Position numbers and translations under genes: made by a program
Part shown: positions 10,895 to 23,095 of the stretch, in pieces
Position numbering within the stretch: position 1 is the stretch's first letter
Layout of the letters: each line of letters begins with the position of its first letter
Assembly: GCA_030686995.1 (NCBI GenBank)
Contig: CM060704.1
Location: 170,444,218 to 170,508,217, forward strand
Direction: 5' to 3'
Source of the DNA: Artemisia argyi
Taxonomy: Eukaryota; Streptophyta; Magnoliopsida; Asterales; Asteraceae
DNA length: 64,000 bases
The notes under the pieces: model-generated
The model's database searches: none
What the model was told of the DNA's origin: nothing
The model's input: only the letters and a program-made list of their open reading frames with translations

Positions 10895-11524
10895 GACATC
10901 TCTCAAATTTAACTGATTTTCATTGCAAACAAATTTTTATTTGCTTTTCATTTAAGATATTCGAACATTTGTTTTTTCGCTTTGAACAAAGTCATTATTC
11001 CATGACTACAACACATTTTGGGATATTTGATTTTGGTGATTGATTATGATTGACGGATTGAGTTCATTTTCAATTTAACATATTATGCTTGCGATATTTA
11101 TGTGTGCTACTACTTGTCAAAATAGATAACAAAAACTACAATCAAATTCTAGCATTCGCCAATTAGTTGTCTCATGTGCTACTACCATACAAAATATGCT
11201 TAGATACCAGAAGCTTGAAGGTCCATTAACCCAAATCTCAAAACAGTGACTATATGTAAACTAACATTCTCTTAGTGCCAAGTAGGATTGTTTTCATCGT
11301 TTTTAACTTTTGAGCATTAAAAAGAATACTTAATACCTATCTCATGCATTGTAATTATGATACAATAACAAGTTTACATATTCCATATATAGCGATCTAC
11401 AAACTCACACACCTCAGCTTAGTTTATGGTTACTAAGTATTCTTTCACATAAGGAATAATGATTTCATACTTTTGATTATTGAACACGTCTTGTACAAAT
11501 CCTTTTATGTAGTTTAAAGACACG
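10895..11524. other. Spacer between the two Helitron genes
   Basis: No open frame of note. It presumably holds the promoter of the Rep-helicase gene, but no clear TATA box can be assigned. Confidence 0.5.
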
Positions 11525-11810
11525 ATGAATGGAGTTGAAAAACGCAAAGCATTTTCTAATAAAGATGCGCGAGCAAGGCAAACGGGGAAAAAAGGGAAGA
11601 CCAACTCTAGCTACTTTGAAGAAAGTTCAAGTCACATAAATATTGCTCCTAATAGGGTACCGTTTGGAACATTGCACAATATGCCAAATACTAATGGAGC
11701 TCCAATAAACATGCCATTACAAACAACATCGCCCCAAAATACGTCAAGAAATAAAGAAAATATAACACCGTTACAAACACCACGTTCCTATAGATCAACC
11801 TCTGTAAGCA

Positions 11811-12753
11811 CCAATGTAAGTGTAGACCCAGCTATTCAAAAAAAGACTACAACAGGCTTTATTACCAAAGAAGTAGAGAAAAGAAAATAGCATAAACAAA
11901 TGCTAACATGGACGCACATACACCGGTAGGAGCTACACAATATCTATCGGGCTTGACACGTGAAAACACCATAGGTAAAAAAACTATACATATTATGTTC
12001 TTTTTTACGAAGCTACATGTATTTACATCATACATATGTAGGAACCACTGTTGGTGTAGATACAACCATTCAAAAAAGGAAACAATACGACAAATCCCGT
12101 TATCAACGACTTAAAGAAAAGAAAATGGCGGACGCAAATGCTAACATGGAACCACACGCAATGGAAGCAATGACACAAATCTTTCGGACTTTACACGTGA
12201 AACCAACATAGGTAAAATAGTTTTCCTTCCATTATGTTCTTATTTACGGAAATTGTCTCATCCCCGATTAATACATTTTTAAATTGCATACCAGATGATC
12301 GACCCGGTAGTAGCGTACTGTTACCCTTGTTTGATCAAGAGTATAATCAAACTCTGGATGGTAAGCTTCATGTAAAAAATTGCTTCCATTATGTTCTTAT
12401 TTACGGAAATTGTCTCATCCCCGATTAATACATTTTTTAAATTGCATACCAGATGATTGACCCGGTAGTAGCGTACTGTTGCCCTTGTTTGATCAAGAGT
12501 ATAATCAAACTATGGATGGTAAGCTTCATGTAAAAAATTGCTTTTGCTCTTTACTGCATGTATTTACATTATGCGTATATAGGAAACAATGTTGGTGTAG
12601 ACCCAACCATTCAAAAAAGGAAACAATACGATAAAGCCCGTTACCAACGACGTAAGGAAAAGCAAAGAGCAAACGCAAATGCTAACATGGAAGCACATAC
12701 AACGGAAGGAATGACACAAAATCTTTCAGGGTTGACACGTGAAACCAACATAG
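11811..12753 (+). repeat. Exon triplication in RepHel (copies A1, A2, A3)
   Basis: Three related exon-like units lie at 11811-11974, 12042-12211 and 12583-12753. Each runs from a VGVDPTIQKRK-like start through ANANM to a TRETNI-like end, followed by GTAAAA donor sequence. A2 and A3 also have AG acceptors. A3 is open and splices in phase to 12836. A2 carries a one-base deletion near 12177 that brings in a stop. A1 is the most diverged, with a frameshift and TAG at 11888. The intron sequences between copies are also related, so whole exon-intron units were duplicated. Confidence 0.85.
12226..12541 (+). repeat. 157-bp tandem duplication carrying a small exon (B1, B2)
   Basis: Units 12226-12382 and 12383-12541 are almost identical. 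Each contains a possible 66-bp exon with AG acceptor and GTAAG donor (12295-12360 and 12453-12518), encoding a DRPGSSVLLPLFDQEYNQTLD-like segment. In the second copy CGA has become TGA, an in-frame stop. The near-identity indicates a recent event, younger than the A1-A3 copies that flank it. Confidence 0.8.
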
Positions 12754-15700
12754 GTAAAATAAGTTTCCACATTATGTTCTTCTTTACGAAATTTTCTATC
12801 ATCACATAAATACATGTTTTAAATTGCAAAACTAGATGATCCGTATGATTTCGTGTACGATGGCCTTCCTAAAGAGCATCGTGCATTGAAGGGGCAACCA
12901 CCATGTGTCAAGTGTGGAGCAAAGATAATAAAATACGAGTTTCCTACTTTTTGTTGCATGAACGGGAAAACGACTTTGAAAGCCTTAGAAATTCCTCCAG
13001 AGCTATACAACCTATTCATGTCGCAATGTGAGTTAGGAAAAATGTTTAGGAAAAACATACGTGCGTACAACACAAACTTTTCCGTCGCATCGATGGGTGT
13101 AAAGTTGGACAAAACATACAATGTTAGGAGCTCTGGAGTATATACTTTTCGTGTGAATGGAGGGATATATCATAGAATGGATCAGTTGGTTCCTAGAGAC
13201 GGCCAACCAAGGTACTTGCAGTTGTACTTTTATGATGCAGAATCGGAACTTGAGCACCGATTACAATGGCCTAATCTTGATAAAGAGATTGTTAAGATAT
13301 TATCACGTGTTCTTGCACCAAACCCATATGTTCAGACATTTCGAACACTTGGTAACCTTGGTCTGCTTGACAAGTATAGGGTCGAATTAAATGCATCTGT
13401 TAAAGTCGATCAAAGACTTTACAATCGTCCTACCACGTCCGAGGTATAAATATGATTTCTAACCATCCTACGTCTTATATAAATTGACCGTTGTACATAT
13501 AATCTTATACTCTCAACTTAAGTATATCATATCACGTAGGTCGCTGGTATTTGGGTAGAAGGTAATAACGACATCACTGCATACAAGAGAAGCATCGTTG
13601 TGTATGGAAAGTCTCAACACCCTACGCAAATACAGCCTTATTTTGCTTCCTAAGATCCTTGGTCTTATCCAATGTTCTTTCCAAATGGTGAAGCTGGATG
13701 GCATTCTCGAATACCAAGAGAAGGGGTAGACATCAATGAACTTGTCGATGATGACGATGACGTGCATGAAGACGAAGAAGGTACTAAACAAATCATTATA
13801 CTCACATTACTTTATCTTCTGTAATACCAAGTTACAATAGTAACATATAGTATATGCTTTCCTTACACAACCTTTTTAACATCACCGCACAGGGATTAAC
13901 ACAAGAACTGGTAGAAAAATAGTTACTATGCGAGAATATTATTGTTTCAAATTCCAGATGCGTCCATATCATAACTTGATCCTGTTTGGAGGGCGATTGT
14001 TTCAGCAATTCGTGGTAGATATATACATAAAGATTGAGACTTCACGCTTGCATTTTTGTGAAAAAAACCAATCTAAAATCAGAGCAGATTTGTATCAAGG
14101 AATCGTGGATTGTGTTAATGCCGGAGAGGTTCAATCGAATAGAGTTGGCCAACGTATTGTCTTGCCTACGTCTTTTATCGGAGGTCCACGTGACATGCGA
14201 AGACGATTTTTGGATGCAATGACGTTAGTTCAAGATGCTGGGAAACCTGATATCTTTCTTACCATGACTTGCAATCCTAATTGGCCTGAAATTGTTACCG
14301 AACTTTATCCTGGACAAACGGCCCAAGATCGACCGGACCTGGTTACAAGAGTATTTCGTGCAAAACTAGAGGATCTCAAGAACCAACTATTCACCAAGCA
14401 CATCCTTGGGGTTATTGTGTCGCACATATATGTTATCGAGTTTCAAAAACGGGGTTTGCCACATGCACATTTTCTTCTGATTATGAGTTCAGATTACAAG
14501 CTTGCAAATCCCGATCATTATGACAAAGTTGTTTGCGCTGAAATTCCAGACCCGAATAAGCATCCTGAATTGCACCAACTGGTTCTAAAGCACATGATTC
14601 ATGGTCCTTGTGGTCACTTAAATACTCAGTGTCCTTGTATGGAGGGTGAACCAAAGAAATGTCGTTGGAATTATCCTAGGCAATTCCAAGAAACAACGCA
14701 ACAAGGAGATGACTCGTACCCATTGTATCGGCGGAGAGACAATGGCATCGAGGTAAACGTACGGAACAGCATCCTTGACAATAGATGGGTTGTTCCATAT
14801 AACCCGAAATTGTTGATGATGTTCAATTGTCACATCAATGTGGAGGTATGCTCAAGTATAAAATCTGTTAAATATGTCTTCAAGTATGTTTACAAGGGTC
14901 ATGACAAACAAGTTGTAAACATTGATCAAGATGGAGTACAAGTCGTTAACGAGATAAAGAGATTCCAAGATGCGCGTTATGTATCACCCCCCGAAGCTAT
15001 GTGGCGAATTTATGGCTTCCCTTCATCTAACATCCATCCGTCTGTTATGTCACTGCAAGTTCATCTACCAAATAACCAGTTGGTTAGGTTCTCAGAAGAC
15101 GATGTAATGACTGAAATTCTTGCGAGAGAAAGGGATAAGAGATCGATGTTGATCGCCTTTTTTGACTTGAACAAGACAGACGTAAGTGCGAGGCAATACT
15201 TGTATAAAGACATCCCCAAGCACTACATATGGAATAAGAGTACACGCAAGTGGATCAAACGAAAACAAGGGAAAATGGTAGGAAGATTGGTTTCCGCTAA
15301 TCCCGCTGAAGGAGAGCGGTTCTATCTACGTGTACTTTTGCAACATGTTAAAGGCCCTACAGGCTTTGAATATCTTTACACGGTCAACGGCTTAGTGTAC
15401 AGTACATTTCGTAGAGCGGCCCTCGAAAGGGGATTAATACAGAGTGATGATCACATATCTGACTGTCTACATGAGTCCTCTATGCATGAGATGCCCGACC
15501 CTCTTAGAAGACTATTCGCGACTCTTCTAATCTTTTGTGAGCCAGGAGATGTGCGCAAGTTATGGAATGACCATTACGACTCACTTTCAGAAGACTACAC
15601 CTTACATTGTGCAAGTGTTGAGCGGGTTCAAAATATGGTTCTAACGGACATATCATCAATTCTACAATCTATGGGTAAGAGTCTTAGTGATTTTGACCTT

Positions 15701-17419
15701 CCCAACATTACTGCGAATGTAAGTTTAGAATCATTTGGCTGTCGTGAGTTACAAGAGGAGTGCTTGATAGTTGTACAAGATGAAGATATACTCGCTCGAC
15801 ATTCTCTCAACACTGATCAAAAAGTCGCATATGATACAATCATAAGTCATGTCGATGAAGATTCTCTGGGCGTGTTTTTTATTGATGGCCCTGGAGGAAC
15901 TGGTAAAACGTTCTTGTATAAAGCTTTGCTTGCCACTGTTCGTTCTCGTGGTCTTATTGCACTTGCCACTGCTTCGTCAGGGGCTGCGGCGAATAACATG
16001 ACAGGGGAAGAACTGCTCACTCCCGATTTAAGATTCCCATCAATCTTAATACAAACTCAGTATGCAACATCAAAAAACAAAGTGGCCTTGCTAAGCTACT
16101 TTGTCAAGCCAAGTTGATAATCTGGGATGAAGCATCAATGGCTAAAAGGTAAGGTGTGGAGGCGGTTGATCGAACTATGCAAGACATTACCGGGATCAAA
16201 CTTCCTTTCGGCGGCAAGATAATGGTTTTAGGAGGGGATTTTAGACAGGTTTTACCGGTCATTAGACGTGGAACACGAGCGCAGATTGTAGATTCCAGTC
16301 TACGGATGTCACCTCTTTGGTCCATAATTAAAAAAATGCGGTTAACCATAAACATGAGGGCACGGACAGACCCATGGTTTTCAAACTTCCTATTACGAGT
16401 TGGTGACAGAGTTGAAGAGGTCATCGATGAAGACTATGTACGCATACCTGATGACATGACCATCCCTTACACTGAAGATGCTGCCTCAAAGGATGCATTA
16501 ATCGATGAAGTGTTTCCTTCCTTCGCCGCCAACGCTCATGCATCTACTGATATAGTTTCAAGAGCAATTTTATCCACTAAAAATGAGCATGTTGACAGCA
16601 TTAATGATATGTTGATTGAAAGATTTCCGGGCGAAGAGAAGGTTTACTATAGCTTTGATGAAGCAGAAGACGACACCCACAACTTCTATCCTTTGGAATT
16701 CTTAAACTCGCTCAACGTGAGCGGGTTGCCCCCTCATTGCTTGCGTTTGAAAATAGGATGTCCGATTATTCTTTTAAGGAATCTCGATCCGGCAAATGGA
16801 TTATGTAATGGCACGAGGTTGATATATAAACGTTTTGACCCTAATGTCTTCAACGCTGAGATTGCTGTCGGTCAACACGCTGGAGTTAGAGTACTCTTGC
16901 CAAGAATTCCTCTTGCTCCATCTGAAGAAGACATGTTCCCTTTCAAACTTAAGAGAACACAATTCCCTATTCGCCTTAGCTTTGCGATGACTATTAATAA
17001 AGCACAAGGCCAAACAATTCCAAATGTGGGTGTCTATTTGCCCGACTCTGTTTTCTCGCATGGCCAGCTTTATGTGGCATTGTCTAGAGGGATATCCCGT
17101 AGAACGACAAAGGTATTGGTTAAACCAGTTAAAGAGTTCCATCAAGCAGGAATCTACACCTCGAATGTCGTTTATCAAGAAGTTTTACGCGAAGAGTAAC
17201 GTGTGTTGTTAGATTTTATTTCATAACTAACATAATGTTTTACTTTCAGTTTCATTAAATGTTTTTATATATTGTTTGATAGATGTTAAAATTTTTTCTT
17301 AGACTTTAGTTATCGTTTGTACAACCGTTTGCAATTACCTTATGATCTGTTCACGATCTATTTTGCATGTTACACAAAACACTCACCACAATATCACAAA
17401 TCGTTAATTATCTGCCGCT

Positions 17420-17453
17420 AGGAACCGTTGCTATGCACGGGTACTCGCCTAGT
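17420..17453 (+). other. Helitron 3' terminus
   Basis: AACCGTTGCTATGCACGGGT forms a short stem (CCGT with ACGG) 10 or so bases before the terminal CTAG (17449-17452), followed by T. This is the standard plant Helitron 3' signature and marks the downstream limit of the element. Confidence 0.8.
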
Positions 17454-19961
17454 AAAGAAAAGAAGCTAAACGTCAACACATAAAACATTATGATTTAAAA
17501 TACATAGAAAAACCAGAATATGTTATTTTCAAATACCGTCTTTTAGGTAGAGTTCAATGTTATGGCTTAATAGTTAGTTTTCATTAAATAACAACACATT
17601 AATCGTTATATTGTAAAATGATATTGTTAAAAAAAAATCACTAATTAAGAATTCGTAACTAATACTACGTACTTGATTTGTGAATGGATAATTAATATCA
17701 TACTAACGTAATGTAATAAAAAGTTGAATGTTACCGGTACATTTTTGTTGAATAATATATATTTCACCTTTTGCAAAAAAAAAATAATAAAAAGTTACCG
17801 GTACGTTTAAGTAAAGTTATGTATTTTTTTCACTACAAGTTCTAGCTCAATTAATATGTTATGAACATTTTAAATTATTTTGAAGATCATCGATTAACAT
17901 GCCTAAATGTATATTTAATCCTATGTGTAAACTTTCTGTAATGAGTAACTTGCAGTTTGAATATTTCTCACGTTTAAAAACATATAAATCTTAAAAATCA
18001 GACTGTCTTCAACTTTTTTGTTTTAATAAATATAGTTTTTCTTTGGGTATCGAAAATTCCAAATGCTATAAAGCTTAATTGAGACATGATAGATGCAAAA
18101 TAATTTTTTGCACATGACTCTTCCAACAACCACATGTCTTCGAGATTTCTAGAAAGAACATGTCATTAAATTTAATGGAGTAATTAAATGTATCTCACTT
18201 TCACTCTAACGATTGCTAGTTGGTTTAGGTAGCCTGTAAAGAGTTTAACTACATTATATAATTTTTGATAGACTAGGAGGGGTGAGAGATAACCTCAATA
18301 GGAGATGAGTATTAAATTTTGCGATGTATCCTAAACACATTTTGTTCTTTAGAGGATTGCTACGTTTATCGATCGGTATAAAGTTTTAGGTTTTGATAAT
18401 GATAACTTTTATGTTTGTCGATAATAAGTATTGGTTTGATTGGACATCCATTATATTGGTTTGGTCACAAGGTGCTATCACTCTCTCATCGCTATCTCAC
18501 CGCGAACATTATTGATTTACGAGGGCTTTGAGGAAATATGTCATGTGTCCAGTTGCGACTCTTGATCCTTGGTCACTGAAACATGTACTTAATGCTTGGA
18601 GGTGGGTCTTTGAGAAAAAGGATCAATCATATCGTCATCTAAAAAGGGTGCAATAAGTCAGAATTATTAAGTTGATAACCTTTTGAGAAATTAAGTAGTA
18701 TAATGCTAACATGTATATCTTTGAAAGAGTCAAAGTACCCAAAAACCATAAACACAAGGTGTCTATCCTAAATGTTCATGGTCAATGTCACCTTTGTACC
18801 CATATCCATGTGTATTCACATGGATCGAGTGACGATATGCACGAATAGCCATTGGTATACTTACAGATGAATTTATTTAGAAATAAATGTACCAACTAGT
18901 ACACAATTGCTATTGATGGATAGTAGCGGTTGTTTTCATTTACTTCTCATCTTGACTATGAATTGTGCAAGGTTAGCTAATTGAAATGAGAATTATAATG
19001 CAAGGTTAGCAATTAACATCGGAAATTTACCAACGACCACATATCCGTTGCTAAAACTTTATTATTAACAAAATTAGAAGCAAAATATTTTCAATTATAT
19101 TTATACAATTCTCCTTAAAAAGCTATCTATGGAAAATGTTTTAGTAACAACAGACTCTTTTTTGTTGCTAATTTTACAATGGATAAGAAAAATCTAGCTA
19201 AATGAGATTAACATCAGGGTTATTTGCGACGCCCTTAAGCGTTACTATACATTTGATTTTTTGTAATGCATCTTCCAAGGTGTTCGTTCATTTTTATTAG
19301 AAAAATGATGAAGTCAATAATATTTTCAGAAACGAGTCGATCGATAAAAACATGTCGAAAGTTTGAGATGAACCCAATTCATTATAACCTTTACCGGAAA
19401 GGCAGTCGTTCGTCGTATCTTACTACGTTTCTTCTTTATGTTTTTCTTTGTTTAAGAAGTTGTATTATTTCACTCGTTTTATCAAAAGACAAAAGGATAG
19501 TTGTTTATCAATTCATATATGATAAGTTCACTTTTTAGGGTTGTCTTTTCCATCAACAAGTAATCATAAAATTTTCCTTAGAGTATGTTTGGCAAAATGG
19601 TTTAAAGTTGAAATTGGGGCCGGAGCTGAAACTTATATAAGCAGGAAGCTGAAGCTGATATTTCTTTTTAAAAGTTATTTGATGAATTAGTTGAACTTGA
19701 AATTTATTAATGTAAAATTATATAAAAATACATCAAATTAAATTCAGATATATATTCAGCTTTTGCATGATAATTCATTATATTTTGAAAAGCATTTAAT
19801 TAATTTAATTTGACTAAATATAAGCCTTCATAAGCTCGTTTCAATCGGCTTGTGATTATAAAAGCTTATGAGGTATAAAAAACTTTCTTAAATATTTCTG
19901 ACAAATAACTTATTTTATAAAGTAGATTATTTTAAAACCTCAAAACCCCTTTAAACTCTTA
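17454..19961. other. Intergenic DNA, no gene supported
   Basis: A/T-rich. A frame at 19266-19538 has no recognisable family and no supporting context. Around 19580-19950 the wording (GTTTGGCAAA, AGCTTATGAG) is reminiscent of plant MITEs, but I could not match terminal repeats. Confidence 0.45.
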
Positions 19962-20956
19962 GAGCATTGGATACAGTGGTGCCGTGAGCAAAAAGTACTG
20001 TCACGTCAGCAAAAAAGCTCCATGGCACCAGAAATGCGATGGCACCACATTCATGGGGTATCCGTTGACACTAGAATTTCTGGTGCCGTCGGCCATTTTT
20101 TTTTATTTTTTTTTAAATTAAAATATATAAATTATATATTAATTAAACTTCATTAATAATAAAAACAAACATTACAAATAAAAAAAACACACATTGCAAT
20201 AAAAAAATACAAACTAATTAAGATACTTAAACATAAACTACGATTAAACTAAACTACGATTCAACTAAACTACGATTCAATAAAACGAGTCATCCGACAC
20301 GTAGCCCTCCTGACTCGAATAGGAGGCACTTGAATCATCCTCACTGGATGACACAGGTGGAAGTCCATTTGCCCATCGCCATTCTGCTCGACGGTTTCGA
20401 CGATCCTGTTTGGCTTTTGCTCGCTGCTAACGAGCTCTTGTTTCCCTTTCTTCCTCTGCTTCAACACGTAACAATTCTTGCATATTTTGTTCTTCAAATT
20501 CTTCATCAGTCAACCTCTCCAAATTGGTTGGTTTTCCACCGGTAGATTGTTTACCGGTTAAGTATTTCGCTTCGCTTTTTTCTGTTTTTCGTATCGTGAT
20601 TAGTTGTTTCCTGTATCATTTGTAACCATGTTAACTTTGTATGGTGTTTATGTAATGTTTACATTTTTATTAATGAAATTAATGTTTTATTAAGTTTTTA
20701 GTTTATTTATTTATTTACTTATTTTGAAATCTTATAAAAGAACTATATTAACTTTACAAGTTATTTAACCATGCTCTCATTTTTACAAAAGGATCACAAA
20801 TTCAAGCCAAAAATCCAAGAAAAAAAAAATATGCGACGGCGCTGAGCCGTGGCTGCGGCGCGAGCACTGACGGCGCCACCACCGGTACGGTGCGCCGTCG
20901 GTTTTCCTTGGCTGGTGGTGATGGCGCCAGCCACCACGCATGCGTACCCCATGCTC
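19962..20956 (-). mobile_element. PIF/Harbinger deletion derivative (995 bp)
   Basis: Ends GAGCATTGGATAC and GTACCCCATGCTC are imperfect inverted repeats. They are flanked by TTA on both sides (19959-19961 and 20957-20959), the 3-bp target duplication typical of PIF/Harbinger. The inside keeps the C-terminal part of a coding region on the minus strand. No DDE transposase remains, so it would depend on another copy for movement. Confidence 0.8.
20277..20580 (-). pseudogene. Relic of Harbinger-associated acidic/charged ORF
   Basis: On the minus strand a frame reads LTDEEFEEQNMQELLRVEAE, then REAR/QRAKAKQDRRNRRAEWRW-like basic sequence. It finishes with a Ser/Asp/Glu-rich tail ending DDSFY and stop at 20277-20279. 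An in-frame TAG lies at 20427-20429. The charged coiled stretch followed by an acidic tail resembles the end of the Myb/SANT-type accessory protein of PIF/Harbinger elements. The N-terminal DNA-binding part is missing. A short 17-bp tandem triplet of ACTACGATT words follows the stop (about 20236-20283). Confidence 0.6.
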
Positions 20957-21490
20957 TTATGAAAGTTGCGCCAAATAGTATTAAGCCATCAACGCCACTA
21001 TACATGACATAAATCATCCATCATAATATCAATTTCTTCAATTTTATGTATATGATGAAAACAACATGATTTTACATATAGATGGTTTATGGTTACATAC
21101 TTTAATATGTATGATGAAAAGAAACATGATTTTACGTATAGATGGTTACATGAAATGAATGCTGAAACATACAAGACCATTAATTGTTGACCTTCCCAAC
21201 TACATTGAATGATATGGGGCGGTTGTAGTTGCCTCTCCTACCAACTTGCCCAATCTCTTAAATTTATGACTTTTATTGTCCCAACTGTATTATTATTATT
21301 ATTTATTTTTTATTAACATTACTTACTCATCAACTACCCTTTTTCGTGTTTCATGGCTAATTTATACACCTGGCTCCTGCCTTAAATTTTAAATATAATC
21401 TGAGGGAGTTACGGTTCAACGAACAGTACCCTTTTTTCTTTTTGTGAAAATTAAAAGAAACACAAATAACCCTGTTGTTCACTTGAAACT
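20957..21490. other. Intergenic DNA upstream of repeat array 1
   Basis: A small direct repeat (ACATGATTTTAC plus ATAGATGGTT words) lies near 21064-21150. No gene is visible. Confidence 0.5.
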
Positions 21491-21593
21491 GTGAAACAAG
21501 TCTTTAAGGACCAACTGTGCAACAAAAAATTACATAAAATGTGTTGTCGAAACTTTATAACAATGACACACACATCACAATGAACGAGGAGAG

Positions 21594-21596
<3 letters not shown>

Positions 21597-21622
<26 letters not shown>
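21597..21622. repeat. Poly-G tract (about 26 G)
   Basis: Follows a short GA microsatellite at the start of array unit 1. The length may be affected by sequencing error. Confidence 0.8.
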
Positions 21623-21624
<2 letters not shown>

Positions 21625-21936
21625 GGGAGATATTTTTGTTACGAGACTGTAAGCAAGTCATGTTACTATACGATTGGTCTCGTGACTATACATTGTCACG
21701 AGCCTCTTAACCTAAACAAACAACATATTAAACGTACATAACACACTCTAAGCTATTACATAATTGTATACTAATGATTTATAAAGGTTCCTCTAGTTGA
21801 CTGACCTTTGCAAAAGTCGTCCCTATCATAAAGTTACATATATAGTCCTTTGGCTACACCTTCAATTACAAAAAACATTCATGGGACCATCTGTGTGACT
21901 GAATATTACAAATAAACAAATAAAAATAAAATAAAA

Positions 21937-21967
<31 letters not shown>

Positions 21968-22559
21968 AAAAAATCTTGCTACATACCTAACATTGCAAAA
22001 TTCTTCCTTAGGTTTTAAATTATGTATTCTAGTCCATCGTTGCAATAAACACTTTTGATTTTCATAAAATATTTTCTTATCATTCTATTTATAAGTCATG
22101 TGGTTTTTAACGTGTTTGCCAAAAAAAGAAAGTAATTTTTTGTGTGTGTGTTTGTATTAAACCTTAGTGAAAACGTTAATTAGTTGAGTGTAAAACCCGC
22201 ACCCCGCTTACCTCCCTATTTAAATTGTGTTGTAATCAATCTATGTTACTTTTATCAATTAAGCGTGAGGTCAAGTTATATGTCCTTGATACCAAACATG
22301 TCATCACATGTTCAAAACACTTGTCAATGTTTACAAACAATAATACCTTTTTGTTTGTATTATCTCTTTTAATAACCAATCTAAAACCTATATGTCGACA
22401 TTGGCGTGCCCAAAATTAGTGGTCATCAAATGCATTTCATAAGATAAAGAAGATTTTTAACATAAATTTTTTGAGACCATCATTCTTTTAAATAAATATT
22501 GTGAAACAAGTCCTTAAGGACCAACTGTGTAATAGAAAGTTACATAAATGGTCTTATAG

Positions 22560-23095
22560 TAGGGTTGTAAATGAACCGAACGTCAGTGAACATTTCATGA
22601 ACCTGCAGTAAATTGTTTGTTTATGTGCGTTTATTTATTAAATGAATGAAAATTAATAAGATTTTAGGTTCATTTAGTTAATTGAACGAACATAAACAAA
22701 AATCTTGTCCGTTCATTTATGTTTGTTAACGTCCTATTATACGTTCATTAATGTTCGTTTACTTGCTTGCTATCGTATATTTTATAATTTTATTATATCC
22801 TTTAAAAATTGGTATGTTCAAACATATGAAAACTCATGTAACACAATAATTTGTATATTCTTTTATTTGTTTCCATACATTCATTTATATTCTTTTGTTT
22901 ACGTTCGTTTAATCTCTTGATGAAAGAACATAAATGATCACTAACAACAAAATTTTTTAATGAACGAACATGAACAAAACAATTCTTCCTTTAAGTGTTG
23001 GTGTCGTTTGTTTGTCAGGTTAAAACTAAACGAACGAACATGAACAAGGCTCCGTTCGTATTCGTCCGGTTCATTTACAACCCTACCTTGTAATT
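22560..23095. mobile_element. hAT-like MITE (536 bp)
   Basis: The ends TAGGGTTGTAAATGAACCG and its reverse complement form a perfect 19-bp terminal inverted repeat. Inside are many direct and inverted copies of GTTCATTTATGTTCG / GAACGAACATGAAC words, the subterminal repeat pattern of hAT elements. The 8-bp flanks TCTTATAG and CCTTGTAA agree at 5 of 8 positions, suggesting an old 8-bp duplication. It interrupts unit 2 of the array and has no transposase. Confidence 0.8.

Larger units (their letters stand above)
11525..17199 (+). pseudogene. Helitron Rep-helicase (RepHel), broken
   Basis: Spliced gene. The N-terminal exon starts at ATG 11525, a repeated exon block covers 11811-12753, and main exons are 12836-13443, 13540-13780 and 13893-17199. 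The last exon holds the HUH replication initiator. It has FLTMTCNPNWPEI near 14250, the two-histidine motif GLPHAHFLLIM near 14452, and the paired tyrosines of KYVFKYVYKG near 14870. The PIF1-family helicase follows, with Walker A GPGGTGKT near 15887, Walker B IIWDEA near 16120, GGDFRQVLPV near 16236, then MTINKAQGQ and YVALSRG near 16990-17090. The protein nicks and unwinds DNA for rolling-circle transposition. Lesions: stop TAA 13651-13653 where family members have Tyr, a one-base loss near 16007, stop TAA 16150-16152, plus damage in the repeated exons. Otherwise well preserved, so it died recently. RepHel proteins usually run about 1,400-1,600 residues; the length here is compatible. Confidence 0.92.
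6540..17452 (+). mobile_element. Helitron (rolling-circle transposon), formerly autonomous, decayed
   Basis: Two adjacent genes on one strand, an RPA-like OB-fold gene (6540-10894) and a Rep-helicase gene (11525-17199), are the diagnostic gene pair of plant Helitrons. The 3' end is CTAG at 17449-17452 followed by host T. It is preceded by a short CCGT...ACGG hairpin, matching the Helitron rule (CTRR end, insertion between A and T, no target duplication). The 5' end was not located, so the start given is only the first supported exon. Both genes are disrupted, so the element is not autonomous now. A 3,264-bp LTR-like insertion lies within it. Confidence 0.85.

Noticed and set aside
19266..19538. 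90-residue open frame
   Set aside because: No recognisable domain, no promoter context and basic random-like composition.
19580..19958. A MITE between GTTTGGCAAA and the Harbinger element
   Set aside because: The wording is suggestive, but no matching terminal repeats or target duplication could be found.
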